Shown in pieces: positions 18,630-27,689 of a stretch of 64,000 nucleotides of DNA. The stretch is taken from positions 1 to 64,000 of the forward strand of contig CAZCTN010000015.1 in NCBI GenBank assembly GCA_964501655.1, given 5' to 3'. The notes under the pieces were generated by a model. It saw only the letters and a list, made by a program, of their open reading frames with translations. It ran no database searches and was not told the DNA's origin. Source of the stretch: JAAYJK01 sp964501655. GTDB taxonomy: Bacteria; Bacillota; Syntrophomonadia; Syntrophomonadales; Syntrophomonadaceae. Within the stretch, counting starts at the first letter, position 1, and every line of letters begins with the position of its first letter. The translations under genes were made by a program, and so were the position numbers.

Positions 18630-19082
18630 CTAGAGCTCATCCTTTTTCTCCCTCAACCCTCTCTGATAATAAACAAACACCGGCAGGGGAACTACTATCC
18701 AGCCCAGGCTTTTTACCAGACTGTTCTGAGCTCTGCTCTTTTGCCGATTAAGTTCGGCTGCCACCATGGCATCGTAACGGCTTTTCATCTCCCCTTCGGA
18801 CAATTTATCCGAATCTTCCAGGTTTGGATCTTTCCGCCAATCCATTTGTTGGTATTCTTCGAAAGATTGATAATAGGGGGGCGGGAACACCAGGTCGGCA
18901 ACCGCCATAAAAGCGGCGACGCTCCCTCCGATGGTCATCATCAGGGTGGCAAATAGCACCAGGTAGACGTAAACTTTTTTTATCACCATATTTCCTCCTT
19001 CGGACTTGCTCGCGGTTATCGCCGCGGCCGTCAATCCAATAATGAGTGCTGCCGCTGTCAGCAGGATAAACAGTGAAACCAT
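18630..19082 (-). CDS. Small membrane protein, unknown function
   Basis: A 150-residue protein with three hydrophobic segments (about 2-24, 36-62 and 122-142) and a charged loop rich in Glu, Lys and Arg between the last two. The loop contains a Tyr/Pro-rich patch (FPPPYYQSFEEYQQMDWRK). I do not recognise the family with confidence. The ATG at 19082 follows GAGGTG. Its stop overlaps a possible GTG start of the VanY gene (TAGTG), so the two are probably co-expressed and the protein may serve envelope work with VanY. Confidence 0.7.
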   Translation of the reverse strand: MVSLFILLTAAALIIGLTAAAITASKSEGGNMVIKKVYVYLVLFATLMMTIGGSVAAFMAVADLVFPPPYYQSFEEYQQMDWRKDPNLEDSDKLSEGEMKSRYDAMVAAELNRQKSRAQNSLVKSLGWIVVPLPVFVYYQRGLREKKDEL

Positions 19083-19506
19083 ATACTCACCTCATCGAAC
19101 CTCTATATTAAACTGGAACCCCTTGTCATACCCTTCTTGGGTCTCCGCCAACCTTTTGACCCTTTCCGGCGGACAATTACTAATTCTATATACGCTGTCA
19201 ATTCTCCTTGCTTGCACCTGCCATGACCTGGGCCATTTAAGCCAGATTTTGGGAGTCTCCTGACCAGCTTGGTTCCTGACCATAAGTTGCTGTTAGACCT
19301 TACAATCCTGATGGGTCCAGCAGATACAATTCCCGGAGAGCTATCACCACCGTCTGCCCTTTTATTTGTCTGGCCGGGTTTTAAAGAATTCTTAAGATTT
19401 TCACCAGGTAGTTTGTAATGTTTGCCTGCCAGAATATGTAGTGAAAGGCAGGTGAAATATTATCCGGCAGTCGAATAACTGAATAGAAGTCAAATGGAGG
19501 CGTAAT
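19083..19506. other. Divergent intergenic region, 424 bp
   Basis: It separates the minus-strand membrane protein/VanY pair from the plus-strand two-component pair. Minus-strand TTGACA at 19201-19196 is a good -35 box, but the -10 (AATTGT at 17 nt) is weak. AAGAATTCTT at 19384-19393 is a short palindrome about 115 bp before the regulator gene and could be part of an OmpR-type site. A 63-codon minus-strand frame at 19092-19283 has no family support. Confidence 0.35.
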
Positions 19507-20202
19507 ATGCAAAATTTAAATATCCTGGTCTGTGATGATGACCCGGCTATAGTGGATGCTCTGGAAATCTACTTAATACAGGAAGGCTATGGAGTGCTTA
19601 AGGCCGGTAACGGATTTCAAGCCCTGCAGGTATTAAATGAACATGATATTCATTTGATCTTATTGGATATCATGATGCCCGAGATGGATGGCTTATCTGC
19701 CACCATCAAGATCCGCGATGAACGCAATATTCCTATTATAGTAATTTCCGCTAAATCAGAGGATACAGATAAGATCACCGGACTCAATTTTGGTGCCGAC
19801 GATTATGTCACCAAACCCTTCAACCCTCTGGAGTTGATGGCCCGGGTCAAATCCCAGATGCGCCGCTATACTGCCCTGGGCAGCATGGCTCATAAAAGCG
19901 GAATATTAAAAAGTGCCGGCCTGGAATTGGATCGGGAAGGCAAGGAAGTACGGGTGGATGGCGAGATTATTCGCTTAACGCCAATCGAGTATGGAATCAC
20001 AGTATTTCTGATGGAGAATATGGGACGGGTGTTCTCCACCGCCCAGATTTATGAGCAGGTATGGAACGAACCTTCTTATTCATCGGAAAACACCGTGGCC
20101 GTACACATAAGGAGAATCCGAGAGAAAATTGAGATCAATCCTGGGGAACCAAAATATCTTAAGGTGGTGTGGGGTATTGGATATAAAATTGAGAAATATT
20201 GA
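19507..20202 (+). CDS. OmpR/VanR-type response regulator
   Basis: A 231-residue regulator with a receiver domain (about 1-118) whose phosphoacceptor is Asp54 in ILLDIMMPEMDG, the acidic triad CDDD at 9-12 and the conserved Lys in VTKPFNP. The C-terminal winged helix (about 130-230) ends with VVWGIGYKIEKY, the usual OmpR-family turn. The ATG follows TGGAGG. It overlaps or abuts the sensor kinase gene that follows, which is the expected arrangement of a cognate pair. The order and domain style resemble VanRS and other envelope stress pairs, but no target is identifiable. Confidence 0.95.
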   Translation: MQNLNILVCDDDPAIVDALEIYLIQEGYGVLKAGNGFQALQVLNEHDIHLILLDIMMPEMDGLSATIKIRDERNIPIIVISAKSEDTDKITGLNFGADDYVTKPFNPLELMARVKSQMRRYTALGSMAHKSGILKSAGLELDREGKEVRVDGEIIRLTPIEYGITVFLMENMGRVFSTAQIYEQVWNEPSYSSENTVAVHIRRIREKIEINPGEPKYLKVVWGIGYKIEKY

Positions 20203-22174
20203 CTATTCCAGCGGCTTCAAACTGCTGGCCATGATTATAGTCTGGCTGGGATTTTTGGGCACTATCGGCGGCTGCATTTTCTGGCTGGACAACCGTCAGC
20301 CAGCCGATGTGTCCAGTTATACTGAAACCTATTCGTTCCAGAGCACATTTTCCCGGCTCCTGTATAATACAGTGGAATACTATACCGGCGTCCCGGAGGA
20401 ATATACGGCTGAAAAACCCGCTGAAGATTTACCGGGCGAAGATAATAATTTAGCCCAGTTGGATCGCATTGACAATGAGTTTCCGTCCCTGGTCAATTTT
20501 GTCTATTATGTGCACAACACGGAAACCGGCCAAACGTGGAGCAATCTGGACCCTGAAGAAGCCGATCCGGTTAAGTTCATTCAAAAACAACCAGCCCATG
20601 CCTTCTTTAACGGTTGGACCTCGGATCACAACATAGCCATAATAAAGGATATCAGCGGTTTGATAGCCGACCGCCCCTATGAGGTTTATGCAGCTGTGAC
20701 AGACCCCCCGCAGCCCGGGGATGTGTTTTATGATTATTATCTCCAGTTCAACCAGGGCAAAGCACTGGCCCAGACTGCCACCAATGTATCCATGGCATCT
20801 TTTTTCCTCATGGCCCTGGCCTTCATTTACCTGATCTATACCATCCTTCGCCGTGACCCCGAGGAAATAAAGGCCCGGCGGCCGGTTAGGATGTATACCG
20901 ATCTGCATACCCTGCTGGTTTTTATAGCTGCTGTCATCTCACTAAGCGTAGGGGTTAACGCTTCCATGGATATACCAGATACAGTGACCTTTATCTTTCT
21001 GGCTATTATCCTCAGCCTGGATATCTTCATCGGTTTGTTTTATGTTTTGGCAATGGCAGAGCAGATCCGGACCGGGGAAATTTTTACCAACACTTTGACC
21101 TACCGGGTTTGCTCAAGTATGAGAGAGGTGCTTGGCCTGGCCTTCCAAGGCAGGCTGTTCAAAACCTGGACATTAGTGATTTTGTTGGGCTATGCTCTAA
21201 TAAATGGATTGCTGTTTACCCTGTGCATGTTTGCATATTATTATCATGGCAACGGAACTTTTTTCTTTCTGGTCTTTTTGCTGCTATCCTTTAATGCCCT
21301 GGCAATATATTTCGCCGCCAAATCCCTGGAGGCTCTGTCTCAGATCATGGAAGCAGCCCGGCAGATATCAGCCGGAAACCTGGATTACCCTCTGGACAGC
21401 AGCATCATGCCAGTTAGTTTTGCATCTTTTGCCAATGATATCAACAGTCTGCAGGGAGGCTTAAAACAGGCAGTAGCCATAGCTATCCGGGGGGAAAGGA
21501 TGAAAACCGATCTTATCACCAACGTCTCCCATGACCTGAAAACTCCCCTGACTTCCATTGTCAATTATGTGGATTTGCTTAAAAAGGAAGACTTGGAGAA
21601 TGAACGGGCGGTTGAATATGTAAAGGTTCTGGAAGAAAAATCTGCCCGCCTGAAGCAGCTGATCGAAGACCTGGTTGAAGCCAGCAAGGCCTCCAGCGGC
21701 AACCTGGCTGTTAGCGGGGAAAAAGTGGATTTACAGGAGCTGATCATGCAGTCCTGCGGGGAATACCAGGAAAAAATACAACTGGCAGAGTTGGAACTTC
21801 ATATCCAGTCACCTGATGAGATTATCGCCGTACAGGCGGACGGACGACATATGTGGCGTATTGCGGAAAACCTCCTGTCAAATGTGATCAAGTACTCCAT
21901 GCCCCATTCCCGGGTATACATCGATATCGGCTCGGGCAATGGCTATGGATTTTTCACTATGAAAAACATCTCCTCTTTCGCCCTGAATATCTCTCCCGAG
22001 CAGCTCACCGAGCGTTTCGTCCGTGGCGATGAAGCTCGCAGTACCGAAGGTTCCGGCTTGGGCCTGGCCATTGCCCGAAGCCTGACCGAACTGCAGGGAG
22101 GCAGTTTCCAGCTGGAAATCGATGGGGATTTGTTCAAAATTACCGTGGCCCTGCCTATGTGGAGAGAAGAGTAA
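20189..22174 (+). CDS. Membrane sensor histidine kinase, partner of the OmpR-type regulator
   Basis: About 661 residues. A membrane anchor near residues 12-32 is followed by an outside region of about 170 residues, then four to six further hydrophobic segments (about 205-385). A HAMP-like linker leads to HisKA with the phosphoacceptor in NVSHDLKTPLTSIVNYVDLL. The HATPase domain has the N box AENLLSNVIKYSMPHSRV and G2-type motif GSGLGLAIARS. The F/G1 region reads MKNISSFAL, so the usual DNG is replaced. The start is uncertain: the frame opens at ATG 20129 inside the regulator gene, but TTG at 20189, overlapping the regulator stop, gives a normal N-terminus. It likely signals envelope state, because an L,D-transpeptidase and a lipoprotein lie next to it. 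Confidence 0.88.
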   Translation: MRNIDYSSGFKLLAMIIVWLGFLGTIGGCIFWLDNRQPADVSSYTETYSFQSTFSRLLYNTVEYYTGVPEEYTAEKPAEDLPGEDNNLAQLDRIDNEFPSLVNFVYYVHNTETGQTWSNLDPEEADPVKFIQKQPAHAFFNGWTSDHNIAIIKDISGLIADRPYEVYAAVTDPPQPGDVFYDYYLQFNQGKALAQTATNVSMASFFLMALAFIYLIYTILRRDPEEIKARRPVRMYTDLHTLLVFIAAVISLSVGVNASMDIPDTVTFIFLAIILSLDIFIGLFYVLAMAEQIRTGEIFTNTLTYRVCSSMREVLGLAFQGRLFKTWTLVILLGYALINGLLFTLCMFAYYYHGNGTFFFLVFLLLSFNALAIYFAAKSLEALSQIMEAARQISAGNLDYPLDSSIMPVSFASFANDINSLQGGLKQAVAIAIRGERMKTDLITNVSHDLKTPLTSIVNYVDLLKKEDLENERAVEYVKVLEEKSARLKQLIEDLVEASKASSGNLAVSGEKVDLQELIMQSCGEYQEKIQLAELELHIQSPDEIIAVQADGRHMWRIAENLLSNVIKYSMPHSRVYIDIGSGNGYGFFTMKNISSFALNISPEQLTERFVRGDEARSTEGSGLGLAIARSLTELQGGSFQLEIDGDLFKITVALPMWREE

Positions 22175-22213
22175 GCAATAGTCGACCAGACTTATAGATT
22201 TATCATCCTCTTG

Positions 22214-22248
22214 CAGCTCGCAATAAAAACCCTGCGAGCTGTTTTTTT
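22214..22248 (+). terminator. Terminator of the two-component operon
   Basis: Perfect 9-bp stem CAGCTCGCA/TGCGAGCTG with a 10-nt loop, followed by seven T residues, 40 nt after the kinase stop. Confidence 0.9.
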
Positions 22249-22373
22249 CTGCATGGCTCCATCCTGGGCCTTTATCATGTCAAATTTGCCCAAGGTAAAC
22301 AGCGGAACCATATGTTACAGTCAACTCGGGCAGAAGATTAACCTTTGAAGAGATCAAGCGTTGATTGACCGAA

Positions 22374-22904
22374 TCAGCCAATGGTAAATTCCGCCGCCAA
22401 ATAGTATTCATCAAAATCGCCTGTACCGCGGAAGTCCAGTATGTCTTTAACAATTCGGTAGTCACCCGGTTCCAAAGTGCCATGCAGCCATTCCCAGTTT
22501 ACTGGCAATTCTTTTGCCTCGCCCGGCAACAAACGATAGCCGATATCATCAAATCCATATTCCCCCTCTATTGTCACCGGAAGCTGATACCAGGTGCCAT
22601 CGATTTTCTTCTCCAGACAAAAGTATTGACCATAGCTGCCCCTGCTGCCTGATTTGTTCTCCAACATTACGGTCAGGCCGCCGGAGTCAACACTTCCTTC
22701 CTTGACCGTCATGGTAACGCCGCTAAAGCCGTTAACTGTTTTATAGATGGTAGCTTCCCAGTCCCTGGCTTCATTCCCCGGTCCGGAAGCATTTTCTTCC
22801 GGCATGTTTCCGGCTCCTTGGCTACTGTCCTGGTAATCTAGACACCCAGCCAGTAGGACCAGGCTGATTGCTGCACAGAGGAAAAAATACCGATGTTTTT
22901 TCAA
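22374..22904 (-). CDS. Lipoprotein with bacterial Ig-like domain
   Basis: A 176-residue lipoprotein. The signal ends in the lipobox LLAGC (Cys21). After an acidic, Asn/Glu-rich spacer (about 25-50) there is one compact beta-rich domain (about 50-175) that resembles the Big_14 immunoglobulin-like family, with blocks KEGSVDSGGLTVMLENKSG and LEPGDYRIVKDI. Such domains occur in small Firmicute lipoproteins of unknown role. The TTG start at 22904 follows AAGGAGGG. It is convergent with the two-component operon and next to the L,D-transpeptidase gene, so a wall-related role is possible but not shown. Confidence 0.83.
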   Translation of the reverse strand: MKKHRYFFLCAAISLVLLAGCLDYQDSSQGAGNMPEENASGPGNEARDWEATIYKTVNGFSGVTMTVKEGSVDSGGLTVMLENKSGSRGSYGQYFCLEKKIDGTWYQLPVTIEGEYGFDDIGYRLLPGEAKELPVNWEWLHGTLEPGDYRIVKDILDFRGTGDFDEYYLAAEFTIG

Positions 22905-23011
22905 AGCTATCCCTCCTTTTGCTAGTCTTTGGCTGCAGGCTGCAAAAACTGGTATCTGATTGAGACCATAATTATAATATGCTGGCTGATGCTGATAACT
23001 TTCAGCAACTA

Positions 23012-23860
23012 TTAAGGTTCCTGATCATTTTGGGCCAGGGTATAGGCTTTCTGCAGTTCGTACATAGTCTGTGGTCCTGCGACGCCATCAACCTGCAGGT
23101 TTTTATCAGTCTGAAAACTCCTTACTGCCTGCTCGGTGAGCAAACCAAAATAGCCGTCCATTTTGGACGGGTAGTAGCCCAGTTTACTTAACATTCTTTG
23201 CAGTTCAGCTACATCGGAGCCGCTGTTCCCTTTTCTCATGATCCGGCTGGCAGGAGTACTGCCCACTATAGTAACCGGGGTGCCGATAGGAGTGCGGTTA
23301 TAGACTTCAACAACATCGTCATTGTACATTCTGATACAACCATGGCTGACCGCTTTACCTATCGAACCGGGGTTGTTAGTGCCGTGAATGCCATAACCAC
23401 CCCATGGAACACTGAGCCTCATCCAGCGGACTCCAAAAGGCCCGCCGGGATTCAGCACCTTCTGGACAATCACCCAATTTCCTGCCGGGCTGGGTGTACT
23501 CGGTTTGCCTACCGCTACCTGGTAAGTCTTGTTAAGACTGGGGGAACTGAATTTCAGTCTTCTTTTAACCGTGTCAATATAGATACTGGGCAGAGCATAA
23601 GCGGCAAGGCCTGAAATAACTGGTTGGTGAACAGTTCTCAGGGCAAGTTGATTCCAGGTATCCGGTCCCACCACTCCATCGGCTGTTTGACCCAAGTTGC
23701 GTTGGAATTGGATTACTGCTAGCTGGGTAATTTGGCCGAAGCAGCCGTCTGCTATTCCCTTATACAGGCCGATTTTCTTTAGTTCTTCCTGTAGTTCTAT
23801 TACATCCGGTCCCTCCATCTGCGGATCTTCCAAACGCAAAAAGCGACTGGCGAATATCAT
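23012..23860 (-). CDS. L,D-transpeptidase with two peptidoglycan-binding domains
   Basis: A 282-residue protein in the order PG_binding_1 (about 15-75), YkuD catalytic domain (about 90-205), PG_binding_1 (about 213-275). Catalytic residues are seen in GIHGTNN and SHGCIRM, where the Cys is the nucleophile that forms meso-DAP crosslinks. No signal peptide is obvious at the N-terminus (MIFASRFLRLEDPQ), which is odd for a wall enzyme. It may be exported by another route or act in the forming spore, as some spore-cortex homologues do. Start ATG 23860 follows GGGGGG. The gene diverges from the DUF1648 gene. Confidence 0.93.
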   Translation of the reverse strand: MIFASRFLRLEDPQMEGPDVIELQEELKKIGLYKGIADGCFGQITQLAVIQFQRNLGQTADGVVGPDTWNQLALRTVHQPVISGLAAYALPSIYIDTVKRRLKFSSPSLNKTYQVAVGKPSTPSPAGNWVIVQKVLNPGGPFGVRWMRLSVPWGGYGIHGTNNPGSIGKAVSHGCIRMYNDDVVEVYNRTPIGTPVTIVGSTPASRIMRKGNSGSDVAELQRMLSKLGYYPSKMDGYFGLLTEQAVRSFQTDKNLQVDGVAGPQTMYELQKAYTLAQNDQEP

Positions 23861-24000
23861 TATATTCCCCCCAATTCTATAAGGAAGTTTTCTTAATAAT
23901 ATTTGCTGGTCGCTGATAATATGAATTGGAGAATATGTTCCTCCCGTTCTTTTGGCTTGACATTCAATAGTAAACTAAAAAGGAAAGAGGAGGCCGCAAG

Positions 24001-24546
24001 TTGAACAGATTTGAACTTTTTTATCCTCCCTGGCTGGAGTTGATTCCGGTAATTTTATTGATATTTGCCTTTTCGTATACTGCAGAATGTTATTCGTTTC
24101 TGCCCGAGCAGGTTCCGACTCACTTCGGCCTGGCTGGCAATCCGGACGCCTGGGCCGCAAAAGGCTTTTGGAGTGTATATGCTTTGCCCTTGCTAGGGTC
24201 TGTAATATGGCTGTCAATGTTATTGATAAATTACTTTTTGATCATACGTCCTGAAGATCCGGGCCAATATATCAACTTGCCCCAGCGGCATAAGGAAAAA
24301 CTGGACCGGGAGCGATTAGAGGCTATACGAACTACTACCGCCCGGGGTATAATGCTCCTGAATCTCACTCTGGCAGCTATGATTGCGGCTTTCCAGTATA
24401 GCTCCATCAATGTTGCTCTGGGCCGGCAGGAAAGCCTGGGCATGATAGCCCTGGTATTCGCTGCACTAATACTGGCGGAATCCATTGGCCTGAGTATCAA
24501 AACCCTTTCCATGACCTTTAGCTCCGGGGGAGGCAGTGGCAAATAG
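24001..24546 (+). CDS. DUF1648 membrane protein
   Basis: A 181-residue membrane protein with four hydrophobic segments (about 12-30, 58-78, 115-135 and 150-170). The N-terminal DUF1648 signature PTHFGLAGNPDAW lies in the first outside loop; this domain is found in SdpI-type immunity/signalling proteins and in many uncharacterised permease-like proteins. The protein lacks the second half of SdpI, so immunity is not implied. The TTG start at 24001 has GAGGAGG 8 nt before it. It is likely transcribed alone. Confidence 0.82.
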   Translation: MNRFELFYPPWLELIPVILLIFAFSYTAECYSFLPEQVPTHFGLAGNPDAWAAKGFWSVYALPLLGSVIWLSMLLINYFLIIRPEDPGQYINLPQRHKEKLDRERLEAIRTTTARGIMLLNLTLAAMIAAFQYSSINVALGRQESLGMIALVFAALILAESIGLSIKTLSMTFSSGGGSGK

Positions 24547-24692
24547 TATAGTAAACCGGGCTGATCTTGGAAGGTCCCCAACGCCTACCAGGAATACAGG
24601 AGTAGCTGTCCGCCATAATGATCCGATCAAATATAACCGCTTTGTCATTCAGGCAGGGAGATAGAACGAGCATATAAGCTGTATAATCAAGA

Positions 24693-24720
24693 TTAACCGG
24701 AGCTAAGCTAATGATATAAT
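24693..24720 (+). promoter_or_regulatory. Candidate sigma-A promoter of msrAB
   Basis: TTAACC (24693-24698) and a perfect TATAAT (24715-24720) with 16-nt spacing, 48 nt before the msrAB start. Confidence 0.4.
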
Positions 24721-24767
24721 GCAACGATTACTCGATTAGACTCAGGAAAAGAACGGGGGAACGCTAT

Positions 24768-25718
24768 ATGTCGGAAATATATCTGGCCGGTGGATGTTTC
24801 TGGGGTTTGGAAAAATATTTGGCTTCCATTCGCGGAGTTTTCTCTACCCGGGTAGGTTATGCCAACGGACGTACGGAAAATCCCAGCTATGAAGAAGTTT
24901 GCTACAGTGACACCGGACATGCGGAAACAGTGCAGCTAGAATACGACCCGGGGATTCTGCCCCTGGAATTCCTCTTGGAGTTATATTATGAGGTTATTGA
25001 TCCGCTGGCTGTCAACCGCCAGGGCCCGGACGTGGGGGCCCAATATCGCTCCGGCATCTACTATATTGATGAGAATGACCGGCCGGTTATCGAAGCTTCC
25101 CTGGCTCGCCTGCAAAAACACTATGAAGAACCTATCGCCATAGAAGTTAAGCAGTTGGAGAATTTCTGCCCGGCAGAAGATTACCACCAGAGGTATTTGG
25201 ATAAAAATCCCGGCGGTTACTGCCACATAGGAAAGAAGAATTTTGCACGAGCCGCCCAGGCTCTGGTCAGTCCAGCCCCTTATCCGTTCCCGAACCCGGG
25301 AAAACTGCGTCAAGATCTGAGCCGGGTCCAGTACGAAGTCACCCAGAACAGCGCCACCGAGCCTCCCTTTCGCAATGAATTCTGGAATGCTTTCCAGCCT
25401 GGTATTTATGTGGATATAACTACTGGTGAACCCCTCTTCAGTTCTTCAGACAAATTCCAATCCGGTTGCGGCTGGCCAAGCTTTTCCCGGCCCATCGATC
25501 CGGATGTTTTGCGCGAAAAAATCGATACCTCCCACGGCATGCGCCGCACCGAAGTAAGAAGCCGCGCCGGAGATGCCCATCTGGGCCACGTTTTCAATGA
25601 TGGTCCCAAGGAATTGGGCGGGCTGCGCTACTGCATCAACAGCGCCTCCCTGCGGTTCATCCCCCGGGAAGATATGGAGCGGGCCGGATACGGATACCTT
25701 CTGGACTTGATGGATTAG
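24768..25718 (+). CDS. msrAB: Fused peptide methionine sulfoxide reductase MsrA/MsrB
   Basis: A 316-residue bifunctional repair enzyme. The MsrA part (about 1-160) has GGCFWGLEKY with catalytic Cys10 and reduces the S form of methionine sulfoxide. The MsrB part (about 178-305) has SGCGWPSF and RSRAGDAHLGHVF, with the catalytic Cys in GGLRYCINSASL, and reduces the R form. The zinc-binding CxxC pairs of many MsrB proteins are absent (LFSSSDKF at the first site), so this is a zinc-free MsrB form. It has no signal peptide and is cytosolic. It probably uses a thioredoxin such as the one at 48604. ATG at 24768 follows GGGGGA. Confidence 0.95.
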   Translation: MSEIYLAGGCFWGLEKYLASIRGVFSTRVGYANGRTENPSYEEVCYSDTGHAETVQLEYDPGILPLEFLLELYYEVIDPLAVNRQGPDVGAQYRSGIYYIDENDRPVIEASLARLQKHYEEPIAIEVKQLENFCPAEDYHQRYLDKNPGGYCHIGKKNFARAAQALVSPAPYPFPNPGKLRQDLSRVQYEVTQNSATEPPFRNEFWNAFQPGIYVDITTGEPLFSSSDKFQSGCGWPSFSRPIDPDVLREKIDTSHGMRRTEVRSRAGDAHLGHVFNDGPKELGGLRYCINSASLRFIPREDMERAGYGYLLDLMD

Positions 25719-25913
25719 AGGATTTTTCATCAATAAAGCCATTGGCTGGATCTTACGGGAGTACTCCAAATCAAATAGAACTATCAGGTTCAGGCAACTC
25801 CGGCAGGTTAATAACGTCCTCTTTCACCCGTATCAATACCGCCGACATCCCTGGATAACATCAACGATATCTTCAGAATCTACCCCTGGTTTGCAATTGC
25901 CCCCGAAAGCAGT
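25719..25913. other. Intergenic region between convergent msrAB and the metallo-hydrolase gene
   Basis: No gene is called. On the minus strand two short frames (about 25770-25845 and 25840-25890) read protein-like segments such as MSAVLIRVKEDVINLPEL and VDSEDIVDVIQGC, in different frames. This could be a remnant of a decayed gene or chance. Confidence 0.25.
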
Positions 25914-27065
25914 CTAGGGTTTGCATAACAGGCAGGGTTCATAGCCTGATTCCCTGGCTTGTTCCAGGGTTATCTCTATACACTTTTCATCTAAGAAGCT
26001 GCAGCCGGCCGCATGGTATTTGTTGCTGTTTTCATTAACCAGTACCGGCTTCTGAGGGTCTTCCTCAGTAATGGAATCAACCGGCGCTTCTTCAGCCGTT
26101 TTAATTGCCATCTCCGGCCAGGAGTAACTGCCCGGTTCTGCCTTAAAAGTTATGTTCCTGCCATCCGATACTGCCACTATGGCACCCTGCTCATCGGTCC
26201 TATACACTGGGATATTACGGTCATGGAGCTTAATCATGGTTTGCATGTGCGGGTGCAAATAGGGATTGTCTTTGCCCACGCTTAAAACGGCAGTATCAGG
26301 ACTAACCGCCTGCAGAAATTCGTCCGAGGTAGCTGCGCTGCTGCCATGTCTTCCTAATTTCAGCACATTGGCAGACAGATCAAATTCCATATCCAGCATC
26401 TCTTGTTCGGAAACCCGGCCCGCGTCACTGCTGAATAAAAACGAGGTTTCTCCGTATTCCAATTTAATTACTACCGAGTAATCAGCCAGGTCGTTATAAT
26501 AACTGCCGTTGGGAGCCAGTATGGTAAAGCTGGCATCTCCTAATGAATAGCATTGACCTGGTTCTGCTATAACCGGTTTGATATACCGGGCCAGCAATCT
26601 CATCTGCAAATCTTTATAGTTCTCATTCAAGCCGTCTATGCGGGGTATAATGATCCAATTCAATTTATAGTTCTCGATTAGATCACCAATTCCTCCAGTG
26701 TGGTCCTTGAGCGGGTTGGTCGCCACAACATATTCAAATCGACTTATTCCCTGCCCATCCAGATATTTTTTTAGCTTAACGCTGTTATTCCTAGTGCCGC
26801 TGTCAATAATCATGACCCGGTCTCCATTCTTGATCAGAATGCTGTCTCCTTGCCCCACATCTATGAAATGGACTTCCAACCCGGTCTCATTTCCGTCTGG
26901 CTGTCCTTTCCCGCCGAAAAACTGCCCGCTGCATCCGCTCACCAGCAAGACAGCTATCAAAACCATGGAAATCGCAAATTTTCTGCACCTTGGCCTTTGG
27001 CCAAGAATATATCCTGTCCCTATTACCATTACTGTGATCAGAATGATACCTGCAGTGAAATCCAT
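25914..27065 (-). CDS. ComEC-like metallo-beta-lactamase-fold lipoprotein with C-terminal zinc ribbon
   Basis: A 383-residue protein. A membrane segment (about 5-45) contains a possible lipobox LLVSGC. The MBL domain (about 55-310) resembles the late-competence ComEC/Rec2 hydrolase, with FIDVGQGDSILI, LFSSDAG and NPYLHPH. Several metal-ligand motifs deviate: where the family has HPxxDH the sequence is NPLKDH, and HHGS is RHGS. The C-terminal 40 residues (HAAGCSFL, YEPCLLC) form an Ada-type zinc ribbon. It may bind nucleic acid outside the membrane without the full active site. The ATG at 27065 follows AAGGGGGA; an ATG at 27071 is too close to that site. It is not part of a full comEC operon. 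Confidence 0.8.
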   Translation of the reverse strand: MDFTAGIILITVMVIGTGYILGQRPRCRKFAISMVLIAVLLVSGCSGQFFGGKGQPDGNETGLEVHFIDVGQGDSILIKNGDRVMIIDSGTRNNSVKLKKYLDGQGISRFEYVVATNPLKDHTGGIGDLIENYKLNWIIIPRIDGLNENYKDLQMRLLARYIKPVIAEPGQCYSLGDASFTILAPNGSYYNDLADYSVVIKLEYGETSFLFSSDAGRVSEQEMLDMEFDLSANVLKLGRHGSSAATSDEFLQAVSPDTAVLSVGKDNPYLHPHMQTMIKLHDRNIPVYRTDEQGAIVAVSDGRNITFKAEPGSYSWPEMAIKTAEEAPVDSITEEDPQKPVLVNENSNKYHAAGCSFLDEKCIEITLEQARESGYEPCLLCKP

Positions 27066-27205
27066 ATTCATCCCCCTTCCGTAACTCTATTTATTAGACA
27101 AAGGTGATATTAATACCTTTTATAAACTGTATTTATGTATTATATATCACCCCCCGTAAAGATAACCTATTTTATAACCATAATCCATGGCAATATAAGT
27201 AATCA

Positions 27206-27230
27206 CCCCGGGTTAACAGAAAACCCGGGG
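27206..27230 (-). terminator. Hairpin after the DUF1858 gene
   Basis: Perfect 9-bp stem CCCCGGGTT/AACCCGGGG with a 7-nt loop, 36 nt after the DUF1858 stop. No T tract follows on the minus strand, so it may be an attenuating or transcript-stabilising hairpin. Confidence 0.55.
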
Positions 27231-27265
27231 CAGCTTTGATAAACTGAAGGCCTATATCATCATAA

Positions 27266-27466
27266 TCAGTTTCGAGGAGCGACTATCTGGTTCAATGCTT
27301 TTACCATGGCCTCAACATCGATCCCATGCGCCATGGCTCCCTGCTCCAGGGTTTCGAACAGGGCACCGCTGCAACCCAAACATCCCATCTGAAACTGTCC
27401 GAAAACAGGAAGAGTTTGAGGATATTTCTCCACAATATCTTTTATAATCATGTCCTTAGTAATCAA
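27266..27466 (-). CDS. DUF1858 small protein with redox-disulfide motif
   Basis: A 66-residue protein. The whole length matches the DUF1858 / hybrid-cluster-associated redox-disulfide family, with the motif FGQFQMGCLGCSGALFETLEQGA in which CxxC is the putative redox pair. The family is common in anaerobes next to hybrid cluster proteins or iron-sulfur enzymes, but none is adjacent here. The TTG start at 27466 follows GGAGG. It could donate or sense a disulfide, or bind a metal; this is not proven. Confidence 0.88.
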   Translation of the reverse strand: MITKDMIIKDIVEKYPQTLPVFGQFQMGCLGCSGALFETLEQGAMAHGIDVEAMVKALNQIVAPRN

Positions 27467-27620
27467 TCTTAATCACCTCCAATAGCTATTGTTTACCATT
27501 TTAATTATTCTTGGCGGCTAATGCAAGTTGCTGCGAAGAATATATGCTTGCACTTGACGTATTCGCGGGGAGGAGAAAAAAGCAGCCAAATCTGTCGCTT
27601 GATTCCTTTTCCTTTTGTTA

Positions 27621-27660
27621 CCAAAAACCCGGGGCGGTTATGATTAACGGCTCCGGGCTT
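27621..27660 (-). terminator. Terminator of the dnaK-clpB operon
   Basis: Read on the minus strand, a stem of about 14 bp (AAGCCCGGAGCCGTT / AACCGCCCCGGGTT, with minor mismatches) and a 6-nt loop is followed by TTTTTGG. It lies 30 nt after the clpB stop. Confidence 0.85.
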
Positions 27661-27689
27661 GTTCTTCCCTAAGATTAAACTGTGCAGGC

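Noticed and set aside
19092..19283. 63-codon minus-strand frame before the small membrane protein
   Set aside because: No recognisable family and it lies in the presumed promoter region.
23957..23962. TTGACA before the DUF1648 gene
   Set aside because: No -10 box at a usable distance.
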